A stretch of 59,723 nt of DNA from Prolixibacteraceae bacterium (GTDB lineage: Bacteria; Bacteroidota; Bacteroidia; Bacteroidales; Prolixibacteraceae): NCBI GenBank assembly GCA_018648265.1, contig JABGRN010000022.1, positions 1-59,723 on the forward strand, read 5' to 3'. Positions 53,801 to 59,723 of this stretch are shown piece by piece. Both the position numbers and the translations under genes were made by a program. Under the pieces are notes generated by a model. It had not been told where the DNA came from, searched no databases, and worked only from the letters and a program-made list of their open reading frames with translations. Positions within the stretch are counted from its first letter, which is position 1; every line of letters starts with the position of its first letter.

Positions 53801-54653
53801 TCGTCTTAATCATAACCAAATTCTGTCTGGATATGCTTTAGCTTGTTTTGCAAAAATTGGATTTAAAACTTTGGAAACTTTAGCGTTAGGGCAAAGTGGT
53901 CAAATTGAAATGACAATCAATACTATTGAAAATATAAAAATTCCTCTTCCACCAAAAAACATTCAAAAAAAGATAGTTTCTGAAATTGAGGTTTTAGAAA
54001 AGCAAGAGCAAAAAGCGGTTGAGGAGATTCAGAAACAAAAACTATCGATAATTTCAAATTTTGTTGGTCTTAAACATAAAACAGGATTATTAGGTGATAT
54101 TGCCAGTTTTAAAAATGGATTAAATTATAACAGGCAAAGTTTAGGAGAATTGATAACAATTATTGGCGTGGGAGATTTTAAAGATGACTTTTCTCCCAAC
54201 TTGAATAACCTTGAAAAAATTCAGATTGATGGTCAATTAAGCGAGGATTATGAATTAAAACCAAAAGACATATTAGTAGTAAGGTCAAATGGTTCTGCAA
54301 GATTAGTAGGAAGGTTTTTATATATAAATGAAATAAATGAGAAAACTTCCTACTCTGGTTTTACAATTAGAATAAGAGTGAATTCTAACGAAATTGATTC
54401 TAAATATCTTTGTCATTATCTAAAAACAGATGTTGTTAGAAATGAATTAACAACAGATAGTAAAGGTTCAAATATCAAGAGTTTAAATCAAGGTTTGTTG
54501 TCATCCATAAAAGTCCCATTGCCGACATTCAGAGAACAAGAAATAATAGTGTCTGACATTGAAAGGATTGAAAAGAATATTGCCGATTTAGAAAAACAAA
54601 TTGAATTGATACCGAAACAAAAAGAGTTGGTTTTAAATAAATATTTGGAGTAG
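50877..54653 (+). CDS. Single-chain restriction-modification enzyme: nuclease, N6-adenine methylase and specificity domains (1258 aa)
   Basis: Residues 1-170 have an HsdR-type PD-(D/E)XK nuclease core, with Asp101 in SGRLDILV and Glu116/Lys118 in LMIECKTWG. A helical linker follows. The methylase domain has motif I DYASGSGHF (Asp442 to Phe450) and catalytic NPPY (559-562). From about residue 880, KWKQVKIGNLTKLIKRG starts one S-type target recognition domain. The conserved helix (IPLPPKNIQKKIVSEIEVLEKQEQ) precedes a second such domain from about 1069, ending in a matching helix (VPLPTFREQEIIVSDIERIEKNI). No helicase motifs are seen. This is a type IIG/IIC-like enzyme that methylates and cuts from one chain. 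Confidence 0.88.
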   Translation: MKQKEIIQALGFKPKENTSGIFHKIYSKFDNYAIEIDLEKENFIYGDRIKVESKTTQNFSQSENWVVLECVNRLLEKGYQPQNIILEKTWATGHGTSGRLDILVTRNDDSAYLMIECKTWGAEFDKEFKNLEKNGGQLFTYFQQDKDADVLMLYASELDGNKIKFRNEIVKIEEDYRQTGNVKDFYERWNKLPKSNGVLDNWSSLYEFQSKALTPNDLKDITPNDSSKIFNQFLEILRHNVVSDKGNAFNKIFTLFLCKIYDEKFTPPNEELRFQWLEAKDDHVDFQKRLTDLYKLGMDEFLDKEVTDLSDEDFENKYGILISDQDAKNKLLKEFTKIRLEKNNEFAIKEVFDSISFEENAKVVKEVVVLLQEYKIRYTKKQQYLSDFFELLLTTGLKQESGQFFTPVPIAQFIIKSIPLDLLVKEKLGKGKRNELLPAVIDYASGSGHFVTESMHEIQKIITSVNSNDFIADTKDKLNAWKTNHFDWAFDYVYGIEKDYRLVKVGKVGCYLHGDGLAKVIHSDGLANFSENIEYKSKLKNTNKDFPQDNNEFDIVVSNPPYSVSSFKNNARKYYTKKDFSLYSKLTDNSSEIECLFIERTKQLLKPNGVAGIILPSSILSNSGIYSKTRELFLQYFEIIGITELGSNTFMATGTNTVVLFLRRRDNYFIQNLKIKVERAVNDIKDVTINGIEKPIAKYISHVWEGISFDDYKTLLKKSPNEKAQQHEIYQEYAKKIKAKSEKEFWNSILALEQDKLLYFIIAYAQKLVLVKTGEKNAEKQFLGYEFSNRRGSEGIHPIQRSKTIDECTQLYDVDSFTNPEKASYYIYKAFTGEFDLEIAEKLKPNISYQNLVDMLTFDRVDFEKNISLSAKKKVKIESKWKQVKIGNLTKLIKRGKSAKYGKSEIQIIKSGQARGLKEFDFTDKHFVSNDFILDERKLEQGDLLINSSGVGTAGRVTLFNLEGIFVVDSHISIVRLNHNQILSGYALACFAKIGFKTLETLALGQSGQIEMTINTIENIKIPLPPKNIQKKIVSEIEVLEKQEQKAVEEIQKQKLSIISNFVGLKHKTGLLGDIASFKNGLNYNRQSLGELITIIGVGDFKDDFSPNLNNLEKIQIDGQLSEDYELKPKDILVVRSNGSARLVGRFLYINEINEKTSYSGFTIRIRVNSNEIDSKYLCHYLKTDVVRNELTTDSKGSNIKSLNQGLLSSIKVPLPTFREQEIIVSDIERIEKNIADLEKQIELIPKQKELVLNKYLE

Positions 54654-54801
54654 TATTTTGCAATATTTACCGTAAATGCCCATTTATTGAATCGCACTCA
54701 CTCGTATAATTATCTCTGAAATTCTTCTTCAAAAACTATTTTGAACCCTGCTTGTTGTTAAAATTTTTTACAAGCAAGGTACTTTCTCCCCCCCAACAAA
54801 A

Positions 54802-54838
54802 AAATCCCACCGTAATTCATTGAATTTCAGTGGGATTT
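54802..54838 (-). terminator. Intrinsic terminator of tRNA-Phe (also faces the R-M gene)
   Basis: AAATCCCAC (54802-54810) pairs perfectly with GTGGGATTT (54830-54838). On the minus strand the stem is followed by a T run, 13 bp after the tRNA 3' end. It can also stop transcripts coming from the restriction-modification gene. Confidence 0.8.
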
Positions 54839-54850
54839 GATTTTTGAAAG

Positions 54851-54923
<73 letters not shown>

Positions 54924-55078
54924 ATAAAATTTTATGCTTTAACTTCGCTCCCGTTTTATAATCGGGACAAGTACAGCACCCTTTTATTTTTGGAGTGACA
55001 AAAGTAAACAATTTTTTAAATTCACAAAAAATTTCTTTTCAAATCAAACAAGCGAAAATTTCAAATACCAAATGTATG

Positions 55079-55109
55079 TTTGTGTTACAGTTTACTTTTT
55101 CTACTTTTG
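55079..55109 (+). promoter_or_regulatory. Strong Bacteroidota promoter of the M16 peptidase gene
   Basis: TTTG (55079-55082), exactly 19 bp, then TACTTTTG (55102-55109) matches the TTTG/TAnnTTTG consensus fully. The start codon is 20 bp downstream. Confidence 0.75.
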
Positions 55110-55129
55110 CAGGCTGATTAATTTAACAG

Positions 55130-56359
55130 ATGGTTGACACTGATTTTCTGACACATACACTTGCTAACGGCATTAGGGTAATCCACCAGCAAACCGATTC
55201 ACCGGTTGGGCATCTTGGCATTTTAATAAATGCCGGGTCGCGCGATGAGGAAGAGGATGAACATGGCTTGGCCCATTTTATCGAACATTCGGTTTTTAAA
55301 GGAACTAAAAAGCGCAGGGCTTTTCATATTTTAAGCCGCATCGAAGGCGTGGGTGGAGAATTGAATGCCTACACAACAAAAGAAGAAACTGCGCTTTATT
55401 CTACTTTTCTAACAGAATATTACGGACGGGCAGCAGAATTGCTTAGCGATATTTTGTTTAATAGTGTTTATCCTGAAAAGGAATTGAAAAGGGAAAAAGA
55501 GGTGATTTACGAAGAGATAAATTCGTACAAAGATTCTCCTTCCGAATTAATCTTCGATGAGTTTGATGAATTGGTTTTCGATGGCCACCCAATTGCCCGC
55601 AATATTTTAGGAACCCGTAAAAATATTGGCAAATTCAACCGAAAAAGTATTCTAAAATTTATCGAAAATAACTACCACACCAATCAAATGGTAATTAGCT
55701 CGGTTGGGAATATTGAATTTTCGAACCTGGTAAAACTTATCGAAAAGTACTTTGGCAATGTGCCTTTAAAACATCGGGAAAACGGACGGCAAAGGTTCGA
55801 AAATTATATCCCCAATAAACGTATTATTACAAAAGACACTTTTCAAACCCACTGTATTTTAGGGAATGTTGCCTACAACAGTTCGCACCCGCTGCGGATT
55901 GGGCTGGTTTTGCTGAATAACTTAATTGGTGGGCAGGCAATGAATTCTAGGTTAAACCTGGCATTGCGCGAACGGCGTGGAATGGCGTACAACATTGAAT
56001 CGGGTTACACAGCTTATACCGACACCGGATTGTTTAATGTGTATTTTGGCACCGACAAAGAGAATTATGAAAAAGCAGTGGACCTGGTTTTAAAAGAATT
56101 CAAAATATTACGCGATAAAAAATTAGGTGCAATCCAATTAAGTAAAGCAAAAAAACAGTTAATCGGGCAGATTGCAATTTCAACCGAAAGTGGCGAAGAT
56201 TTAATGCTAACTATTGGGAAAAGTTATCTTTTGTACAATAAGGTAGATGCAATGAGGGTGGTTTTTAATAAAATTGAAGCGATTACTTCTGAAAACCTGC
56301 TTGAAGTTGCAAACGATATTTTAGCAGAAAACCAAATGAGCAGGCTTGTTTATCTTTAA
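55130..56359 (+). CDS. M16 family zinc metallopeptidase (409 aa)
   Basis: This is the active half of an M16 (insulinase/mitochondrial processing peptidase-like) protease. The inverted zinc motif is His49-Phe-Ile-Glu52-His53 (HFIEHSVFKGT). The third ligand is Glu129 in YEEINSYKDSP, 76 residues later as expected. A C-terminal half-domain includes LLNNLIGGQAMNSRLNLALRERRGMAYNIESGYTAY, the conserved Arg-Tyr type region. There is no signal peptide, so it is probably cytoplasmic. The O-methyltransferase gene follows 20 bp later. Confidence 0.93.
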   Translation: MVDTDFLTHTLANGIRVIHQQTDSPVGHLGILINAGSRDEEEDEHGLAHFIEHSVFKGTKKRRAFHILSRIEGVGGELNAYTTKEETALYSTFLTEYYGRAAELLSDILFNSVYPEKELKREKEVIYEEINSYKDSPSELIFDEFDELVFDGHPIARNILGTRKNIGKFNRKSILKFIENNYHTNQMVISSVGNIEFSNLVKLIEKYFGNVPLKHRENGRQRFENYIPNKRIITKDTFQTHCILGNVAYNSSHPLRIGLVLLNNLIGGQAMNSRLNLALRERRGMAYNIESGYTAYTDTGLFNVYFGTDKENYEKAVDLVLKEFKILRDKKLGAIQLSKAKKQLIGQIAISTESGEDLMLTIGKSYLLYNKVDAMRVVFNKIEAITSENLLEVANDILAENQMSRLVYL

Positions 56360-56379
56360 CGTAAAAACCCGGAAGGAGA

Positions 56380-57015
56380 ATGGGGCAAAAAGAAATTGAT
56401 AAATACATTCTTAATAATATTGAATCGGAAGACGAAGTTTTAAAGGAACTCGAAAGGGAAACCTACCTCAAGGTTTTACATCCAAGAATGATTTCAGGGC
56501 ATTTACAAGGTCAGGTACTTACCATGTTTTCGAAAATGATTCAGCCTGAAAATATTCTTGAAATAGGGACATTCACTGGCTATTCGGCAATTTGCCTTGC
56601 AAAAGGTCTTCATGAAAACGGAAAATTAATTACCATTGAAATTGACGATGAACTGGAAACACTGGCTAAAAAATATATCGTCAAATCTGGTTTGCAAGAT
56701 AAAATTGTTCAGCGGATTGGTGCCGCATTAGAAATAATCCCTGCCCTAAAAGAATCGTTTGATTTGGTTTTTATTGATGCCGATAAACGCGAATATGTAG
56801 CCTATTATCAAGCTGTTTTCGATAAAGTACAAAACGGTGGTTATATTATTGCCGACAATACTTTGTGGAGTGGGAAAGTTTTGGAGAAACCTGAAGCCGA
56901 CGATGAACAAACCATGGGGATTCTTGAATTTAACAACTTAATCAAAAGAGATAAGCGTGTAGAAAAAGTAATTCTTCCACTACGCGATGGGATGACCATA
57001 ATCAGGAAAAAGTAG
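56380..57015 (+). CDS. Class I O-methyltransferase, caffeoyl-CoA OMT-like (211 aa)
   Basis: A SAM-dependent, metal-dependent small O-methyltransferase. ILEIGTFTGYSAICLAKGL binds SAM, ITIEIDDELETLAKKYI follows, and FDLVFIDADKREYVAYYQ plus ADNTLWSGKV supply the metal site. A GGAAGGAG sequence lies directly before the ATG, an unusually good Shine-Dalgarno text for this window, though too close to the start to pair ideally. It is probably co-transcribed with the M16 peptidase. Its last 36 bp overlap the convergent CPBP gene. Confidence 0.9.
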   Translation: MGQKEIDKYILNNIESEDEVLKELERETYLKVLHPRMISGHLQGQVLTMFSKMIQPENILEIGTFTGYSAICLAKGLHENGKLITIEIDDELETLAKKYIVKSGLQDKIVQRIGAALEIIPALKESFDLVFIDADKREYVAYYQAVFDKVQNGGYIIADNTLWSGKVLEKPEADDEQTMGILEFNNLIKRDKRVEKVILPLRDGMTIIRKK

Positions 57016-57768
57016 CTTCTTTTTTATTAAGTAAAAGCTGAAACCTGCCAGAACCAGCGAAATTATCATAACACGGAAATCGCCTAAATACATTTGAAAC
57101 CGATCAAAATCTGTCAGGTATTTTGCGGTTAATAGATTTAGGTGCTGACATCCGAGCATTACATAAATCCAACCAAAATGAAGGGCCCACGAATATCCAA
57201 TGTGCCCGGTTTTCAAAATTAAATTATTTCTGAAGACACCCACTAAAAACAAAGTTACTATTGTTATCAGGCTTAAATTTCCGGAAGCCACAAAAATTAA
57301 TTTATAGAAAATAAAATGTACCAATGCAAAAGCCAGTGCCACAGTTAATGAAATCAACGGTTTAGAAAGTTTTTTCCAACGGTGCCGGATTCCTTTTAAT
57401 AGAAGCGCCCCGATTATTATTTCTTCGTTTAAAGTATAAAATAATGAGTGAACCAGGGTTTTGTAACTTCTTAAACGAATTTCAATTTGATTGTTTCTGG
57501 CAATCAACAAAATAATGGCAAACGAACCGGCAAAAAAGATAATTAGCAGTAACAAAGAAATTAATAATTCTTTTCTTTTTACAGGAATCCCGATCCAGAA
57601 AATAAATGCGTTTTTCCAGATTTTATACGAAAGGAATAGAATAATTACAAAGCCAATTAGTGAACTCCAAAACCAGGGGAAATAGTAATAAGAAAATGAT
57701 AAGTGTGTTAGCAATAATAACACAATAAACGATACTCTTTTCAAATTTAATTTTGTTGCCACAAACAC
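56980..57768 (-). CDS. CPBP family intramembrane protease-like protein (262 aa)
   Basis: About seven membrane helices and the three CPBP (Abi/CAAX protease) motifs are visible: Glu115-Glu116 followed by Arg128 (LNEEIIIGALLLKGIRHR), FALVH with His151, and ALHFGW with His197. Such proteins cleave prenylated or peptide substrates within the membrane and some are linked to bacteriocin immunity. It overlaps the O-methyltransferase 3' end by 36 bp on the opposite strand, and its start is 14 bp downstream of the ricT stop. Confidence 0.83.
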   Translation of the reverse strand: MFVATKLNLKRVSFIVLLLLTHLSFSYYYFPWFWSSLIGFVIILFLSYKIWKNAFIFWIGIPVKRKELLISLLLLIIFFAGSFAIILLIARNNQIEIRLRSYKTLVHSLFYTLNEEIIIGALLLKGIRHRWKKLSKPLISLTVALAFALVHFIFYKLIFVASGNLSLITIVTLFLVGVFRNNLILKTGHIGYSWALHFGWIYVMLGCQHLNLLTAKYLTDFDRFQMYLGDFRVMIISLVLAGFSFYLIKKKLLFPDYGHPIA

Positions 57769-57781
57769 AATTTGGATAAAA

Positions 57782-58894
57782 TTACCTCAAATTATTTTTT
57801 ACGACAACAATTTTCGGTTTTTTTGTTTTTGCACGTTTTTTAACATTGAACTTTCGTTTCTTTTTATCAAAACGATCAATACGTCCATCGAGACTAATTT
57901 CTAAGTTGGGTTCGTTTGAAACCGGAACCGGGTCGTTTTGGATCTCTGGTTTAATACCCCGTTTGTTTTTCTGAATAATATCTTTTACTTCTTTTAGCGA
58001 AAGTTTAAAATAATTTCCGGGCAAGCCTCCAATAAGATTGAACCAGATTTCTTTTTTCAGGTAATCAGTTTTAAATGGTTTGGCAATTCCTTTTGATGTT
58101 TCCAGATCGAGCAACTCACGGGGGAATTCTTTTCGGGCTTCAATATAAACATCCAGTTCGTACAGCAGGCAGCATTTGAGTTTACCGCAAGCCCCGGCCA
58201 TTTTCTCTGCCGATGGCGAAAGCCCTTGTTTTAGTGCTACATCCGACGAGATACTATTAAAATCGGTTCGCCAGCTCGAACAGCAAAGTTCCCTGCCGCA
58301 CGATCCAATCCCGCCTATCAAACCAGCTTCCTGACGGGCGCCAATTTGTTTCATTTCTATTCTGATATGGAATTCTTGTGCATACAGTTTTATCAATTCC
58401 CTGAAATCGACCCGTCCATCAGCCAGGTAATAAAATATGGCTTTGTTATTATCGGCCCTGAATTCAACATCCCCGATTTTCATTTTCAGCCCCAAATCAG
58501 CTGCAATTTGGCGGGCGCGGATCATTGTGGGTTTTTCACGTTTTCGGGCATCGGCCAGTTTTTCAAGATCGCTTTCTGTTGCTCTTCTGAAAATAGGGTT
58601 TAAAGTGTATCTTTCAGGACTTTTAATTTTTCTTACAAACTGTTTTTCAGCTAAATAACCTGTAAGCGACACCTCCCCCAAATCGTGTCCGGGCGAGGTT
58701 GAAACCACAATTTTGTCGCCCCGTTTTAAGGCAATTTGGTTATTGTTTTTAAAAAATGCCCGGCGCGTCGATTTAAATTTTATTTCAACAATATCTGATT
58801 TTTCAGTGGTATCCGGTAAATCATTGATCCAATCGAAAACATCAACAGATTGGCCATTTGCTGAATTATTAATTGAACATCCATTACAACTCAT
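57782..58894 (-). CDS. ricT: RicT/PSP1 (YaaT-like) regulatory protein (370 aa)
   Basis: The PSP1 C-terminal domain is clear: ADARKREKPTMIRARQIAADLGLKMKIGDVEFRADNNKAIFYYLADGRVDFRELIKLYAQEFHIRIEMKQIGARQEAGLIGGIGSCGRELCCSSW, then GACGKLKCCLLYE. The paired cysteines fit the iron-sulfur-binding Ric complex proteins, which affect RNA processing in Bacillus. An N-terminal Cys-rich piece (MSCNGCSINN) and a basic C-terminal tail of about 60 residues (KKKRKFNVKKRAKTKKPKIVVVKNN) extend the core. It is found in most Bacteroidota near DNA polymerase III subunits; here it precedes the CPBP gene. Confidence 0.92.
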   Translation of the reverse strand: MSCNGCSINNSANGQSVDVFDWINDLPDTTEKSDIVEIKFKSTRRAFFKNNNQIALKRGDKIVVSTSPGHDLGEVSLTGYLAEKQFVRKIKSPERYTLNPIFRRATESDLEKLADARKREKPTMIRARQIAADLGLKMKIGDVEFRADNNKAIFYYLADGRVDFRELIKLYAQEFHIRIEMKQIGARQEAGLIGGIGSCGRELCCSSWRTDFNSISSDVALKQGLSPSAEKMAGACGKLKCCLLYELDVYIEARKEFPRELLDLETSKGIAKPFKTDYLKKEIWFNLIGGLPGNYFKLSLKEVKDIIQKNKRGIKPEIQNDPVPVSNEPNLEISLDGRIDRFDKKKRKFNVKKRAKTKKPKIVVVKNNLR

Positions 58895-58984
58895 TTCATC
58901 CCCTCTTTTAAATAATTCGGTGCAAATATTGAAAAAAGAATTAAATTTTCTATCTTAATCCAGTCTAAATTAAAATTTTAAATT

Positions 58985-59404
58985 ATGGATTTTTGTGAAA
59001 CTTTATCTAACATCAACTATCTGGCAGTATTAGTTGCTGCTTTAAGTGCGTTTATTATTGGGTGGATTTGGTACGGCCCGCTGTTTGCAAAACGCTGGAT
59101 GAAACTAAATGGTTTTACCGAAGAAAGCCTAAAAGAAGGAGCGATGTCGATGCCGGCAATTATGATTATAAACTTTGTTGCGGTTATAGTCTCAGCACTG
59201 GGTATGGCTATGTTTTTGGGAGCTGAGTCGGACATGATGTTCGGGATTTCTGCAGGTTTAATGATTGCAGTTTTCTGGATTGCGACCAGCCGCTTAAACG
59301 ATGTATTGTACGAAAAAAAACCTTTTGGCTTATTTCTGATTAATGTTGGATACAACCTGGTGACATATGCCGTAATGGGTGCAATAATCGGTGCCTGGCA
59401 TTAA
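58985..59404 (+). CDS. DUF1761 family small membrane protein (139 aa)
   Basis: Four hydrophobic segments span the protein (residues 8-30, 55-78, 85-105, 112-135). LAVLVAALSAFIIGWIWYGPLFAKRWMKLNGFTEESLKEG is the characteristic start of DUF1761 proteins. Function is unknown. It is divergent from ricT, which starts 90 bp away, and has its own terminator 25 bp after the stop, so it is monocistronic. Confidence 0.85.
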   Translation: MDFCETLSNINYLAVLVAALSAFIIGWIWYGPLFAKRWMKLNGFTEESLKEGAMSMPAIMIINFVAVIVSALGMAMFLGAESDMMFGISAGLMIAVFWIATSRLNDVLYEKKPFGLFLINVGYNLVTYAVMGAIIGAWH

Positions 59405-59427
59405 TGTTTTTAGTTGAGAATTTTTAC

Positions 59428-59460
59428 AGAGAGTCTCTTTTCAGGGGCTCTTTTTATTTT
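59428..59460 (+). terminator. Intrinsic terminator of the DUF1761 gene
   Basis: AGAGTCTC (59430-59437) pairs with GGGGCTCT (59444-59451), with G-T pairs, around a 6-nt loop. It is followed by TTTTATTTT. Confidence 0.8.
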
Positions 59461-59723
59461 TATGAATTTGTGGGAAAATGCGGGAATAACAAATGCAGGA
59501 ATTTATAAATTATAAAATGCATTAATTAGAAATGAGGGGGGAATTTAACTTTTGCCCACACAAAAAGTATGGAATTCTTGATGTGAAAGCACCAAATAGC
59601 AAATTAAAGTGAAGCACCAAATAGCAAAATTCAAAAAACAAATAAATCCTAAATATCAATATCCAAACTCACATCTGTCCTAAATAAAGCCAATTAGGCT
59701 CCGAAAAGCCGGAGCTGTTATTT
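59461..59723. other. Non-coding right end with short repeats and a hairpin
   Basis: A 16-bp direct repeat (AGCACCAAATAGCAAA) occurs at 59588 and 59613. AT-rich low-complexity text of the type seen at 14275 follows. The perfect hairpin GCTCCG/CGGAGC (59698-59715) is followed by TGTTATTT and may be a terminator for a gene right of the window. I see no gene here. Confidence 0.6.

Noticed and set aside
59588-59628. 16-bp direct repeat as CRISPR or iteron
   Set aside because: Only two copies in low-complexity AT-rich text with no associated replication or cas gene.

Overview
The window is AT-rich, with almost no Shine-Dalgarno signals and several start regions that fit the Bacteroidota promoter pattern (TTTG, about 19 bp, TAnnTTTG). 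The gene families point the same way: a DUF2723 membrane glycosyltransferase, RicT/PSP1, a TonB receptor with a carboxypeptidase-like N-terminal domain, orphan LytTR regulators, PQQ-like propellers next to Gfo/Idh/MocA oxidoreductases, and a DUF5916 protein. I infer a member of the Bacteroidota, probably a Bacteroidales/Marinilabiliales organism of the Prolixibacteraceae type. Genus cannot be told from the sequence alone.

Left end (1-6498): a type I restriction-modification locus runs off the left edge (hsdS partial, hsdM). hsdM has an in-frame amber codon 26 codons before its expected end, and a small palindromic repeat is inserted in frame inside it. Divergent from it is a tight four-gene cassette of envelope proteins: a secreted protein of unknown family, a membrane-anchored protein, a trypsin-like fold that has lost all three catalytic residues, and an apparently active trypsin-like protease. 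The last two each carry a beta-rich, probably outer-membrane-barrel, C-terminal half.

6499-30750: tRNA-Gln, a DUF2723 glycosyltransferase-like protein, a MutT-type Nudix hydrolase, an AraC regulator, a D-2-hydroxyacid dehydrogenase, a BASS-type transporter, an HMA lipoprotein with a DUF302 protein, and cysK. Upstream of cysK lie an unannotated 25-codon ORF containing Cys-Tyr-Cys-Cys and then an intrinsic terminator, which has the layout of a ribosome-mediated attenuator. Next come a NatA/NatB-like ABC exporter, a membrane LytTR regulator with a TonB receptor, an AI-2E family permease, two overlapping LytTR response regulators (the second a pseudo-receiver), a methyltransferase, a polysaccharide flippase-like protein and a HEAT/AlkD-like protein.

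31086-47970: exonuclease III, a DUF5916 protein, then a block of secreted or lipoprotein enzymes that looks like a polysaccharide or glycoside utilisation locus without SusC/SusD: two PQQ-like propellers, an SMP-30-like lipoprotein, a nucleoside-hydrolase-like/CBM/glycosidase-like fusion, an SGNH hydrolase, two Gfo/Idh/MocA oxidoreductases and a YCF48-like propeller.

48323-59723: a pair of bacterial PH-domain membrane proteins (YdbS/YdbT-like), a second restriction system (XRE regulator plus a 1258-residue single-chain nuclease-methylase-specificity protein), tRNA-Phe, an M16 peptidase, an O-methyltransferase, a CPBP protease-like protein, RicT and a DUF1761 protein. Intergenic regions are rich in dispersed palindromic elements. 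At least two MITE-like families (about 126-156 bp and about 174 bp) each occur several times, alongside smaller hairpin repeats.
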